A stretch of DNA of 64,000 nucleotides from Methylovirgula sp. 4M-Z18 (GTDB taxonomy: Bacteria > Pseudomonadota > Alphaproteobacteria > Rhizobiales > Beijerinckiaceae), in the NCBI RefSeq assembly GCF_037890675.1, contig NZ_CP149574.1:1116001-1180000 (forward strand). Direction: 5' to 3'. Of this stretch, positions 9,501 to 17,781 are shown one piece after another. Position 1 is the first letter of the stretch; each line of letters begins with the position of its first letter. The notes beneath the pieces were generated by a model that ran no database searches, was not told the DNA's origin, and was given only the letters and a program-made list of their open reading frames with translations. Position numbers and translations under genes: made by a program.

Positions 9501-10694
9501 ATGGCTTCTTTTCGCACTCTCGACGACGTCAACCTCAGCGGCAAGCGCGTGCTCGTGCGCGTCGATCTCAACGTTCCCATGGAAAACGGCAAGGTGAGCG
9601 ACGCGACGCGCATCGAACGTGTGCTGCCGACCATCCGCGAGATCGCGAACAAGAACGGCAAGGTGATTCTGCTCGCGCATTTCGGCCGGCCGAAGGGCGG
9701 GCCGGACGATGCCAATTCCCTGCGTCCGGTCGCCGCAGCATTGTCGCAGATGCTGCATCGTCCGGTGGCCTTCGCCGAGGATTGCATCGGCGAGAAGGCT
9801 GCGGCTGTCGTTGATGCGATGAAGAACGAAGACGTCGCGCTGCTCGAAAACACTCGCTTCCATAAGGGCGAGGAAAAGAACGACCCGGCCTTTGTCGCGG
9901 AACTTGCGAAGCTGGGCGACGTTTACGTGAACGATGCGTTCTCTGCCGCCCACCGCGCGCATGCTTCGACCGAAGGGCTCGCGCATGTGCTGCCGGCCTA
10001 TGTGGGCCGCACCATGCAAGCGGAACTGGAGGCGCTCGCGAAGGCGCTCGAACAGCCGGCGCGGCCGGTCATGGCGGTCGTCGGTGGCGCGAAAGTGTCG
10101 AGCAAGCTGGAGCTGCTCGGCAATCTCGTGAAGAAGGTCGACATTCTCGTCATCGGCGGCGGCATGGCCAATACGTTCCTCGCCGCGCAAGGCAAGGCGG
10201 TCGGAAAGTCGCTGTGCGAGAAGGATTTGCTCGACACCGCACGCAGCATCATTGAGACGGCGAAGGGCGCCGGTTGCGAGATCGTGCTGCCGCTCGATGC
10301 CGTGGTCGCGAAAGAATTCAAGGCGCATGCGCCCTCGCACGTGACGGATGTCGACCATGTCGGCGCTGATGACATGATCCTCGATATCGGCCCGCGCTCG
10401 GTCGTGCAGGCGGAGGCGAAACTCGGCGAGGCCAAGACGCTGGTCTGGAATGGTCCCTTCGGCGCCTTCGAAATGCAGCCTTTCGACGCCGGCACCAATG
10501 CCGTCGCGGCGGTCGCGGCGCGGCTTACCGCGGAGGGCAAGCTGCTCTCGGTCGCAGGCGGCGGCGATACGGTCGCAGCGCTCAACCAGGCCGGCGCGGC
10601 GGATCGTTTCACCTATATTTCGACTGCCGGCGGCGCGTTCCTCGAATGGCTCGAGGGCAAGGATCTGCCGGGCGTCACCGCACTGCATGTCTGA
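9501..10694 (+). CDS. pgk: Phosphoglycerate kinase
   Basis: A 397-residue monomeric kinase that interconverts 1,3-bisphosphoglycerate and 3-phosphoglycerate with ADP/ATP. The signature [14 protein letters not shown] lies at the N-terminus; [26 protein letters not shown] and the nucleotide site GGGDTVAAL near the C-terminus are all intact. An in-frame ATG at 9492 is possible, but the GGGGA at 9495-9499 and the family N-terminus favour 9501. The intergenic space from gap contains a fragment of the AGAGCATTTT repeat. Confidence 0.96.
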   Translation: MASFRTLDDVNLSGKRVLVRVDLNVPMENGKVSDATRIERVLPTIREIANKNGKVILLAHFGRPKGGPDDANSLRPVAAALSQMLHRPVAFAEDCIGEKAAAVVDAMKNEDVALLENTRFHKGEEKNDPAFVAELAKLGDVYVNDAFSAAHRAHASTEGLAHVLPAYVGRTMQAELEALAKALEQPARPVMAVVGGAKVSSKLELLGNLVKKVDILVIGGGMANTFLAAQGKAVGKSLCEKDLLDTARSIIETAKGAGCEIVLPLDAVVAKEFKAHAPSHVTDVDHVGADDMILDIGPRSVVQAEAKLGEAKTLVWNGPFGAFEMQPFDAGTNAVAAVAARLTAEGKLLSVAGGGDTVAALNQAGAADRFTYISTAGGAFLEWLEGKDLPGVTALHV

Positions 10695-10767
10695 TGGTGC
10701 TCATTTGCGCCGCGGCCGAGAACGCGGCTTAATCGCGCATTCGGTCGCGAAAGTGATTGAATCCCAC

Positions 10768-10815
10768 GAAGATCCGGCTTTTTTGCCCGTTTGGGCGAGA
10801 GGAAGGCGGATCTTC
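10768..10815 (+). other. Hairpin in the fba 5' leader
   Basis: GAAGATCCG (10768-10776) and CGGATCTTC (10807-10815) are exact reverse complements, and GCCC/GGGC (10785-10796) pair inside them. The structure sits between pgk and the fba start about 75 bases upstream of fba. It may be a leader structure or an intergenic processing or termination element; the six T residues lie in the loop, so it is not a standard terminator on this strand. Confidence 0.4.
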
Positions 10816-10889
10816 ATATAACGAACAAGAAAACAAGCGAAAAACGTGAACCGCGAAGCGGCACGATTTTTCAAGACAGGGAGAGCTCA

Positions 10890-11957
10890 GTGGCGCGCAT
10901 TACTTTACGACAGCTTCTCGATCACGCTGCCGAATTTGGCTATGGCGTGCCGGCGTTCAATATCAACAATATGGAACAGGCGCTGGCGATCGGCGAGGCG
11001 GCCAATGCCGTGGATGCGCCCGTGATCATCCAAGCCTCGCGCGGTGCGCGGCAATATGCCAACGACATCATGCTGCGTCACATGATGGATGCGCTCACCG
11101 AAATCTATCCGCAGGTTCCGATCTGCGTGCATCTCGACCACGGCAACAATGCTGCGACCTGCATGACGGCGATCCAGGCCGGCTTCACCTCGGTGATGAT
11201 GGACGGTTCGCTCAAGGAAGACGGCAAAACGCCGGCGGATTGGACTTACAATGTGGGCGTCACGAAGGACGTCACCCATATGGCGCATCTTGGCGGCATT
11301 TCGGTCGAAGGCGAACTCGGCGTTTTGGGCTCGCTTGAAAGTGGCGAGGGCGAGAAGGAAGACGGCCATGGCGCCGAGGGCAAGCTCAGCCACGATCAGT
11401 TGCTCACCAATCCGGAAGAGGCGGTGAAGTTCGTGCGCGAAACCAAGGTCGATGCCTTGGCGATCGCCATGGGCACGTCGCACGGCGCCTACAAATTCAC
11501 GCGCAAGCCCGACGGCGACATTCTCGCGATGAATGTGATCGAGGAAATCCACAAGCGCCTGCCGAATATGCATCTCGTGATGCACGGCTCGTCCTCGGTG
11601 CCGCAGGATCTGCAGGACATCATCAATCAATACGGCGGCAAGATGCCGCAAACCTGGGGCGTGCCGGTTGAGGAGATCCAGCGCGGCATCAAGCACGGCG
11701 TGCGCAAGGTAAATATCGACACCGACAACCGCATGGCGCTGACTGGCCAGATCCGCAAGATCCTGACGGAAAATCCGGGCGAGTTCGACCCGCGCAAATA
11801 TTTGAAACCGGCGCAAGAGGCGATGGTCAAGCTGTGCAAGCAGCGCTTCGAGGAATTCAGCACCGCCGGGCAGGCGAGCAAGATCAAGAAAGTCTTGCCC
11901 ACGAGCGAGATGGCGAAGCGCTATACCAAGGGTGAGCTCGATCCGAAATTCGGGTAA
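10890..11957 (+). CDS. fba: Fructose-bisphosphate aldolase, class II (Calvin-cycle type)
   Basis: This 355-residue zinc-dependent aldolase cleaves or forms fructose 1,6-bisphosphate (and commonly sedoheptulose 1,7-bisphosphate in this subtype). The N-terminus [21 protein letters not shown] is the hallmark of the CbbA-like group. Catalytic Asp83 and zinc-ligand His84 lie in CVHLDHGNN; the later motifs [10 protein letters not shown] and MHGSSSVPQ are present. The start is a GTG at 10890 preceded by GGAGAG; the frame is open back to 10791 but that region carries leader structure. It completes the tkt-gap-pgk-fba series. Confidence 0.95.
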   Translation: MARITLRQLLDHAAEFGYGVPAFNINNMEQALAIGEAANAVDAPVIIQASRGARQYANDIMLRHMMDALTEIYPQVPICVHLDHGNNAATCMTAIQAGFTSVMMDGSLKEDGKTPADWTYNVGVTKDVTHMAHLGGISVEGELGVLGSLESGEGEKEDGHGAEGKLSHDQLLTNPEEAVKFVRETKVDALAIAMGTSHGAYKFTRKPDGDILAMNVIEEIHKRLPNMHLVMHGSSSVPQDLQDIINQYGGKMPQTWGVPVEEIQRGIKHGVRKVNIDTDNRMALTGQIRKILTENPGEFDPRKYLKPAQEAMVKLCKQRFEEFSTAGQASKIKKVLPTSEMAKRYTKGELDPKFG

Positions 11958-12014
11958 GGTCGAGTCGGCGAGGGCTCGCAATGACGGCGAGCGGCGAAGC
12001 GGTCAAGAATACAC

Positions 12015-12054
12015 GAGAGCATTTTGCTATTCTGAAAGAACGCGCAAAATTCTC
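12015..12054. repeat. AGAGCATTTTGC palindromic repeat, copy A (possible terminator of fba)
   Basis: GAGAGCATTTTGC (12015-12027) pairs with GCAAAATTCTC (12044-12054) around an internal ATTCTGAA. A closely similar unit lies at 29979-30017 and a half copy near 9422. It lies between fba and the convergent unknown gene at 12054, where it could end transcription from both sides. Confidence 0.6.
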
Positions 12055-12539
12055 TAAAATCTTGTCCGCGGGGTTAAAAACTTCCGCAGCGTCGACCGTA
12101 TGTGATCGGCATGCCGTGCGCCGTCCGGCAGTTCTACGATCGGCTCATAGGTTTGTAAGCCCAGTGGATCGCTCGCCGGGCGATAAGGCAAAAAGACCCT
12201 GACCGGATTGCCTTTCTTATAATCGATCGCGGTCGCGATGAGCGCGTCGCGCTTGCCTTCAGCCGTCGTGATGAAGCCATCGATCACGACGATCGCCCGC
12301 CGTTCGCGGTGGTGCTGCAAGGCCAACCAATGCATGGCCGCTTGCGCCCCATCTTCAAGCTGCTCCATCGCAAAAAAATGCCGGTCTTCTGCCGTGCCGC
12401 TCCAAAAGCTCGACTTTTGCGAAATGCCCATCGGGATGAAGGTGTTTCCATGCTGAAGCAGGAAAATGGAATATTCGAGCCAGCGGCCTGCGAAGGCGGC
12501 GATGTCTTCCTTGAAGGCGCGATCCTTGACGAGTTCCAT
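12054..12539 (-). CDS. Hypothetical protein
   Basis: A 161-residue protein I do not recognise. It begins MELVKDRAFKEDIAAFAGRW and has a mixed alpha/beta look with alternating hydrophobic segments (RRAIVVIDGFI, AIDYKKGNPVRVFLPYRP). There is no signal peptide or transmembrane helix, so it is probably cytosolic. Its ATG at 12539 lies inside the 3' part of the overlapping repeat-rich gene (12284-13114), which is in another frame. The composition is protein-like, so I take this as the real gene in the overlap. No function is proposed. Confidence 0.6.
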   Translation of the reverse strand: MELVKDRAFKEDIAAFAGRWLEYSIFLLQHGNTFIPMGISQKSSFWSGTAEDRHFFAMEQLEDGAQAAMHWLALQHHRERRAIVVIDGFITTAEGKRDALIATAIDYKKGNPVRVFLPYRPASDPLGLQTYEPIVELPDGARHADHIRSTLRKFLTPRTRF

Positions 12540-13114
12540 GCTCTACCCCCGATTGCCTGTCTCAGTTTGTTTTGCATATTTCGCAGCTCTGAGCGGCGGC
12601 GGCCTGGGTGGCCACGGTCCCAGATGGGCGGCTTCAGTTTGTTTTCACAAATTGCGGGTTGGCCGCGGCGCTGGGACCGCGGGCTTCCAGCCCGCAACAT
12701 TCCTGCGATGTGCTGCAAGGCCGGTCGTTGAAGGCCGTTTCGCGTCACACGGGACGGTCGGCCTTTCGGCCCAAAGGTCTTCAGTTTGTTTTGCACATTT
12801 TGCTGGCGTTCTACCGGCCTACGACCGGGACGGTCGCGGTCCTTTGCCGGTTTCACTTTGTTTTGCGATTTTGCCTCGCGCCGGCACAGCGCCTCATATT
12901 CCGCGAGCGTTTGCCGGTTCTCTCGGAGCAACGCCTGGGCAGCGCGCAGACAGGCGCGAAACGCCTGCGTGTGCAGGCCGGTCTTGGTCGCGTTGCGGGC
13001 GGCCTTGGCCTTGCCGGCCGAGGTCCTCGGGCCGGTGCTTTTCAGCCATGGCTTCAAAGTCCGAGCGCGTTCTGCCTGTGCTGCCCGCCGTTCCGCCGTC
13101 CAAGTCCCAGCCAT
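12284..13114 (-). CDS. STGPRT-motif small protein with repeat-expanded C-terminus
   Basis: The first 80 residues (MAGTWTAERRAAQAERARTL, then KSTGPRTSAGKAKAARNATKTG) match a short conserved alphaproteobacterial family with an STGPRT core, of unknown role. From about residue 80 to 190 the protein consists of repeated blocks: QNKVK, VQNKLK, CENKLK and MQNKLR spaced by DRxxPGRR-type segments. These blocks coincide with GC-rich palindromes in the DNA. The last 85 codons overlap the gene at 12054-12539 in another frame and look non-coding. The original gene probably ended near 12870 and was extended by repeat insertion. Confidence 0.45.
   Translation of the reverse strand: MAGTWTAERRAAQAERARTLKPWLKSTGPRTSAGKAKAARNATKTGLHTQAFRACLRAAQALLRENRQTLAEYEALCRREAKSQNKVKPAKDRDRPGRRPVERQQNVQNKLKTFGPKGRPSRVTRNGLQRPALQHIAGMLRAGSPRSQRRGQPAICENKLKPPIWDRGHPGRRRSELRNMQNKLRQAIGGRAWNSSRIAPSRKTSPPSQAAGSNIPFSCFSMETPSSRWAFRKSRAFGAARQKTGIFLRWSSLKMGRKRPCIGWPCSTTANGGRSS
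12560..12870. repeat. Cluster of CAGTTTGTTTTGC motifs with GC-rich palindromes
   Basis: Four copies of a (T)TCAGTTTGTTTTGCA-like motif start near 12561, 12630, 12780 and 12852. Between them lie GC-rich inverted repeats, for example GCGGGCTTCCAGCCCGC (12688-12704) and GGCCTTTCGGCC. The layout resembles a REP-type element cluster grown within a gene. Confidence 0.6.
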
Positions 13115-13241
13115 GCCCGCTCCCGAAAGCGTTCACTATATGTTCTTTATGGCTTTTGTCAAATGTCTGTCGGTGTGGGCTGTTGGCTCAGCGCGGCGGC
13201 TCGATTTGCTGCAACCCGCCGCCGCGCCATCACCGCAACGG

Positions 13242-14075
13242 TTAATAGTAGGGACCTGGATACGCTGGATATACCGGATACATTTGATCGTCGGGATCCG
13301 GATACATCTGATCGTCCGGGTTCGGACGCACCCGACGGGTGGGACTCGGACGCCTATGGTCGGCGACATCCGAATACATCTCATTATCGTCCTGCGGCGG
13401 CTCTGATGGCGCGTTCGTGGTCAGGACCACCACTTTGGTTCCCAAGGGCACGCGGCGGTAGAGATCGATGATGTCCTGGTAAATAAAGCGGATACAGCCG
13501 GACGAGACATTGGTGCCGATCGTCCAGGGTTCGGAATTGCCGTGCAGGCGGTAATGGGTGTCCTGGCCATCGCGGTAGAGGTAAAGCGCGCGGGGGCCGA
13601 GCGGGCTGTCGGGGCCGCCGGGAAGGCCCTTGGCATAGGGGCCGTAGCGCTTCGGCTCGCGCGCGACCATGTCCGAGGTCGGCGTCCAGCCGGGCCATAC
13701 TTCCTTGCGCCCGATGGTCGCCGTGCCGCGGAAGTTGAAGGCCTCCTCGCGCCCGACGCCAACGCCGTAGCGGATCGCGCGGCCGTTGCCCAAGACAAAG
13801 AAGGCAAAAAATTCGGCCGGATCGACGATGATGGTGCCCGGCCGCTCATGGGTGGAATAATCGACTTCCTGCCGGAAATATTGCGGGTCAATTTGCGTCA
13901 AATCGACTGCGGGAACCGGAAAGCGCTCGTCGTCGATTTCGCCATACATGGCGAGATAATAGGGGTCGATGGCGGGGTTCGCCGGTACCGAGGCTTGCTG
14001 GCCATAGCGATTGCTGGCGCAGCCCGCGAGCAACAGGGGAGTTCCGATCAAAAACGACCGCCGGGTCAACATCAT
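13242..14075 (-). CDS. L,D-transpeptidase lipoprotein (YkuD family)
   Basis: A 277-residue exported enzyme that should make 3-3 peptidoglycan cross-links or anchor outer-membrane proteins to peptidoglycan. The N-terminus has twin arginines (TRRSFLIG) and a lipobox LLAGC with Cys19, so it is probably lipidated in the periplasm. The YkuD active site is clear: His178 in LHGNSEP and Cys194 in SSGCIRF. The C-terminal tail is unusual, rich in Pro, Asp and Tyr with a short repeat PDDQMYP. The start could also be the second Met. It stands alone between unrelated genes. Confidence 0.9.
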   Translation of the reverse strand: MMLTRRSFLIGTPLLLAGCASNRYGQQASVPANPAIDPYYLAMYGEIDDERFPVPAVDLTQIDPQYFRQEVDYSTHERPGTIIVDPAEFFAFFVLGNGRAIRYGVGVGREEAFNFRGTATIGRKEVWPGWTPTSDMVAREPKRYGPYAKGLPGGPDSPLGPRALYLYRDGQDTHYRLHGNSEPWTIGTNVSSGCIRFIYQDIIDLYRRVPLGTKVVVLTTNAPSEPPQDDNEMYSDVADHRRPSPTRRVRPNPDDQMYPDPDDQMYPVYPAYPGPYY

Positions 14076-14442
14076 TTGCAGCCTCTATGCGCCGACAAAT
14101 CCGGATCGATTGAACATATTCAACCGATCGGCGTCCGAGCGCCACGGGTTATGAATGTCAAAACTTGGCGGCATGGGCGCCAGATGAATTGACCATGATG
14201 CATAGTTTAGTGGTGGAGGATATTTGCACAGTCAAGCATTTGCGCGGGCCGCATTTACGATTCTACGCTCGTGTTGCCAATGGGATAGCATCCTGGAATT
14301 TTGATCCAAAGCCGCGTCGCGGGTATGGCGAACCGGTTGTCCATAGCGGCATGAGATTTTTTGGCGGAGCGGCGCATTCCGCTCTTTCCGCGGCGCCCTA
14401 TACTCATGCGATGATACCTACGGACGGGGAAAGGGCTGGATC
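14076..14442. other. Intergenic stretch without a supported gene
   Basis: This 367-base stretch separates the divergent transpeptidase and SDR genes and must hold both promoters. A 95-codon frame at 14165-14452 crosses into the SDR start but shows no family resemblance or ribosome-binding site. I see no repeat or RNA here. Confidence 0.5.
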
Positions 14443-15234
14443 ATGGATCTGAAATTGAAGAACAAGCTTGCTTTGGTCAGCGGCAGCACGGCGGGCATCG
14501 GCCTCGCCATTGCCACGGCTTTGGCGCAGGAAGGCGCGCGCGTCATCGTCAATGGTCGCACCGAAGCGGCGGTGGATGCCGCCGTGCACCAGATCCGCGC
14601 CCAGACGAATGGCGTCGCGCATGGGTTTGCCGGCGATCTGAGCCGCGCGTCGGTGGCCGAAGATCTCGCCAAGGTTCATCCCGGCATCGAGATTCTCGTC
14701 AACAATCTGGGGATTTTCGAGCCGAAGCCGTTCGAGGATATTCCGGATGCCGATTGGCTCAAATTCTTCGACGTGAACGTGCTGAGCGGCGTGCGGCTGG
14801 CGCGTTTGTTCCTGCCGGCGATGCGGCAAGCGAATTGGGGCCGCATCATCTTCATTTCGAGCGAGAGCGCCGTCCAGATCCCGGCGGAAATGATTCATTA
14901 CGGCATGACGAAAACCGCGCAGCTCGCCGTCTCGCGCGGCCTCGCCGAAGCGGTCGCCGGAACCGGCATTACGGTGAATAGCGTCTTGCCGGGACCGACG
15001 CGCTCGCGCGGCGTCGGCGATTTCGTCGAGGCGCTTGCGAAAGACGCTGGGCAGTCGTTCGAAGACTTCGAGACCGAGTTTTTCACCCGCGTGCGGCCGA
15101 CCTCGCTGATCAAGCGCTTCGCGTCAACCGAGGAAGTGGGGTCGCTGGTCGCCTATATCGCCAGCCCGCTTGCCTCCGCGACCACCGGCGCCGCTTTGCG
15201 GGTCGATGGCGGCGTGATCAAGAGCGCGTTCTGA
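14443..15234 (+). CDS. Short-chain dehydrogenase/reductase (SDR)
   Basis: A 263-residue classical SDR oxidoreductase. The nucleotide-binding motif is SGSTAGIGLAIA near residue 13, followed by NNLG near 87-90. The catalytic triad is Ser140, Tyr153 and Lys157 in the YGMTK context. The end ALRVDGGVIKSAF is typical. The substrate cannot be read from sequence; relatives are annotated as 3-oxoacyl-ACP reductase-like proteins. It is convergent with acdS (11 bases between stops) and not obviously part of an operon. Confidence 0.85.
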   Translation: MDLKLKNKLALVSGSTAGIGLAIATALAQEGARVIVNGRTEAAVDAAVHQIRAQTNGVAHGFAGDLSRASVAEDLAKVHPGIEILVNNLGIFEPKPFEDIPDADWLKFFDVNVLSGVRLARLFLPAMRQANWGRIIFISSESAVQIPAEMIHYGMTKTAQLAVSRGLAEAVAGTGITVNSVLPGPTRSRGVGDFVEALAKDAGQSFEDFETEFFTRVRPTSLIKRFASTEEVGSLVAYIASPLASATTGAALRVDGGVIKSAF

Positions 15235-15245
15235 ACCGGAACGCT

Positions 15246-16265
15246 TCAGCCTTCGCGGTAGTAGTAGCTGTAGCCGTTGAGCGCCGGTGCACCGCCGAGA
15301 TGGGCGTAGAGCACTTTCGAGCCCTCAGGGAAAAAGCCCTTGCGGGTGAGGTCGATCAGGCCCTGCATCGATTTGCCTTCGTAGACCGGGTCCGTGATCA
15401 TGGCTTCGGTGCGTGCGGCAAGGCGGATCGCTTCATTGGTCTCATTCGATGGCACGCCATAGGCCGGATAAGCATAGTCCGGATTGATGACGATCTCGTC
15501 CTCGCGAATCTTGCGGCCGAGCCCAACCAATTCCGCGGCATTGTCCACGATGCTGCGCACCTGCGCCCGGGTTTGCTCGAGCGTACCCGAAGCGTCGATG
15601 CCAATCACTTGGGTTGCGCGGTTCTGTGCCGCGAAGCCGACGATCATGCCGCCCTGGGTCGAGCCGGTGACGACGCAGACGATGATGTAGTCGAATTTGA
15701 AGCCGAGCTCTTCCTCCTGCGTCGCCACTTCCTCGGCAAAGCCGATATAGCCGAGCGCGCCGTATTTATGCACCGACGCGCCGGCGGGAATGGGATAAGG
15801 CTTGCCGCCGGCATCCTTGACCGACCGGATCGCATCCTCCCAGCTCTTGCGGATGCCGATGTCGAAGCCGTCCTCGACAAGCCGGCTGTCCGCGCCCATC
15901 AGGCGGGTCATCAGGATATTGCCGACGCGGTCGTAGACCGCATCGTAATGCGGCACCCATTTCTCCTGGATGACGACGCATTTCATGCCGATCTTGGCGG
16001 CGGTCGCCGCAACCATGCGGGTGTGATTGGACTGAACGCCGCCGATGGAAACCAGCGTGTCGGCGCCCGAAGCGATGGCGTCCGGCACGATATATTCGAG
16101 CTTCCTGAGCTTGTTGCCGCCCATGGCGAGGCCCGAATTGCAATCGTCCCGCTTGGCATAGATCTGCACCTTGCCGCCGAGCGCTTCCGTGAGCCGCGGC
16201 AGATGTTCGATGGGCGTCGGGCCAAAGGTGAGCGGGTAGCGTTCGAATTTTTTCAAGAGGGACAT
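15246..16265 (-). CDS. acdS: 1-aminocyclopropane-1-carboxylate deaminase
   Basis: This 339-residue PLP enzyme cleaves the plant ethylene precursor ACC to ammonia and 2-oxobutanoate, a trait of plant-associated bacteria. PLP-binding Lys52 lies in [10 protein letters not shown]. The residues that distinguish true ACC deaminase from D-cysteine desulfhydrase are present: Tyr295-Glu296 in [10 protein letters not shown] and Leu323 in YAHLGG (one position later than in the Pseudomonas numbering). The divergent Lrp-type gene at 16407 is the expected regulator, and the intergenic region carries a long imperfect dyad. 2-Oxobutanoate could feed propionyl-CoA metabolism. Confidence 0.94.
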   Translation of the reverse strand: MSLLKKFERYPLTFGPTPIEHLPRLTEALGGKVQIYAKRDDCNSGLAMGGNKLRKLEYIVPDAIASGADTLVSIGGVQSNHTRMVAATAAKIGMKCVVIQEKWVPHYDAVYDRVGNILMTRLMGADSRLVEDGFDIGIRKSWEDAIRSVKDAGGKPYPIPAGASVHKYGALGYIGFAEEVATQEEELGFKFDYIIVCVVTGSTQGGMIVGFAAQNRATQVIGIDASGTLEQTRAQVRSIVDNAAELVGLGRKIREDEIVINPDYAYPAYGVPSNETNEAIRLAARTEAMITDPVYEGKSMQGLIDLTRKGFFPEGSKVLYAHLGGAPALNGYSYYYREG

Positions 16266-16287
16266 CGGGCCGGCTCCGTGAGATTTC

Positions 16288-16353
16288 GCGAAGGGAAATT
16301 AGCCGAAAAGGCGAGAAAGGTGCTCTCTAATTTCGGCTGTAATATTTCCTTCG
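16288..16353. promoter_or_regulatory. Imperfect 20-nt dyad between acdS and acdR, probable operator region
   Basis: The left arm reads CGAAGGGAAATTAGCCGAAA (16288-16307). The right arm, 16331-16353, is its near reverse complement: TTTCGGCT is exact and is followed by TAATATTTCCTTCG with small insertions. The arms are 22 bases apart and AT-rich around the centre. AcdR-type Lrp regulators bind this kind of intergenic region and act on both genes. Confidence 0.55.
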
Positions 16354-16406
16354 AGACCGATAAGAATTAGAGTTATGTGGATATTATCTCGTCAAAAAGG
16401 CGATAG

Positions 16407-16883
16407 ATGAAAGAATCTTCCACAACGGATCTTGATCGCATCGACCTCAATATCCTCCGCGCCCTACAGTCCGATGGACGATTGACGAATGCCGAACTGG
16501 CCGAACGCGTGAACGTCAGTCCCGCCACCTGCCACAGGCGCACGCAACGCCTGTTCGACGAGGGTTTTATAACCGGCTTCCGGGCGGAAATCGCGCCGGC
16601 CTCGGTTGGCTTCGGCGCGCTCGTGATGGTCGGTGTCGTGCTCGACCGCTCGACGCCCGAAAGTTTCGCCGCTTTCGAGGGCGCCGCGGTCAAGTTGAAA
16701 CATGTGCTCGAATGCAATCTCGTAGCCGGCGACTTCGACTACCTGCTGAAAATCCGCGTCCGCGACATGGCGGACTTCAACAAGCTGCACGGGGAGAAAC
16801 TGATCGCCTTGCCGGGCGTCCGGCAGACGCGGACCTTCTTCGTGATGAAAGAGGTCAAGGACGATGCGCGCCTGCCGTTCTGA
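16407..16883 (+). CDS. acdR: Lrp/AsnC-family regulator next to acdS
   Basis: A 158-residue regulator with an N-terminal winged helix (LDRIDLNILRALQSDGRLTN to TCHRRTQRLFDEGFI) and a C-terminal ligand-binding RAM domain (FGALVMVGVVLDRSTPESF onward). The length is standard for Lrp proteins. It is divergent from acdS with 141 bases between starts, the arrangement in which AcdR activates acdS and responds to leucine in studied species. The symbol is given on that context. Confidence 0.85.
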   Translation: MKESSTTDLDRIDLNILRALQSDGRLTNAELAERVNVSPATCHRRTQRLFDEGFITGFRAEIAPASVGFGALVMVGVVLDRSTPESFAAFEGAAVKLKHVLECNLVAGDFDYLLKIRVRDMADFNKLHGEKLIALPGVRQTRTFFVMKEVKDDARLPF

Positions 16884-16898
16884 TGCCGCCGAGCGGCC

Positions 16899-17654
16899 TT
16901 ACATCGCCCACAGGCTCTCGCCGATCAGCCACACGCCGACGCCGAAGGTGAGAACGTAAATCACCGTGTAGAAGCTTTGCGCGTCGACGCGGCGCACCAG
17001 CCACACACCGGCGAGGGTCGAGACGACGGCAATCGGAAACAGCGCGCCGGAGGTTTCCAGATTCTCGCGGGAGAATTGACCGAGCAGCAGATAGGGCAGG
17101 ACCTTGAGCCAATTGACGATGGCAAAGCAGATCACGCTGGTGCCGACATAAATCTGCGGCGCCAGTTGCTGCGGCATGACATAGACCTGGAACGGCGGCG
17201 CGCCGGCATGGGCGACGAAACTGGTGAAGCCGGTGAGGCCGCCCCAGAACAGGCCGCGCGGCACGTCGGCCGCATGCGGCTTGAGTTCGCCGGCGATGCG
17301 CTGCCGCCAATAGGTGTAGATCACGAATCCGGCCGCGATCAGCCCGACGACGAATTTGACCTCAGTGTCCTGGACCTTGGCCGCCAGCGCATAGCCGAGG
17401 ATGACGCCGGCGAGCGCGCCGGGGATCAGAATCGCAAGATTGCGCCGGTCCCACGTGCTTCGATAGGCCCAGACGCTGACGACGTCCTGAATGATCAGGA
17501 TCGGCAGCATGATCGCCGCCGCCTTGACGGGGGAGACGGCGAGGGACAGGAGCGGCATCGACAGCACGCTCAGGCCGGAAAACCCGCCCTTCGACACGCC
17601 CATCAAAATCACCGCCGGAACTGCGAGCAGATAGAATTGCCAATCGGTGATCAT
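16899..17654 (-). CDS. TSUP-family membrane transporter (TauE/SafE-like)
   Basis: A 251-residue integral membrane protein with about eight hydrophobic helices. Typical TSUP motifs are seen in VILMGVSKGGFSGLSVLSMP at the start and in the duplicated second half around GLTGFTSFVAHAGAPPFQVY. The family exports sulfite, sulfonates and other small anions; the substrate here is not evident. It is convergent with acdR and divergent from prpE, so it is probably transcribed alone. Confidence 0.85.
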   Translation of the reverse strand: MITDWQFYLLAVPAVILMGVSKGGFSGLSVLSMPLLSLAVSPVKAAAIMLPILIIQDVVSVWAYRSTWDRRNLAILIPGALAGVILGYALAAKVQDTEVKFVVGLIAAGFVIYTYWRQRIAGELKPHAADVPRGLFWGGLTGFTSFVAHAGAPPFQVYVMPQQLAPQIYVGTSVICFAIVNWLKVLPYLLLGQFSRENLETSGALFPIAVVSTLAGVWLVRRVDAQSFYTVIYVLTFGVGVWLIGESLWAM

Positions 17655-17781
17655 GAATGGGCGATGTCCGTTCGGGGGGCGTCAAAATTCTGATGGCCTA
17701 CGATTGCCTTAAACACCGTTCTTGCGCAATCAATAGGGGATGCGACGCTGCCGTAAGCAGCGCGCATATCGGGAGGAATGG

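Noticed and set aside
8315-10688. Long antisense frames over gap and pgk
   Set aside because: Both sense genes are certain and the antisense products look like reverse-strand artefacts.
14165-14452. 95-codon frame upstream of the SDR gene
   Set aside because: No ribosome-binding site, no recognisable protein, and it runs into the SDR start.
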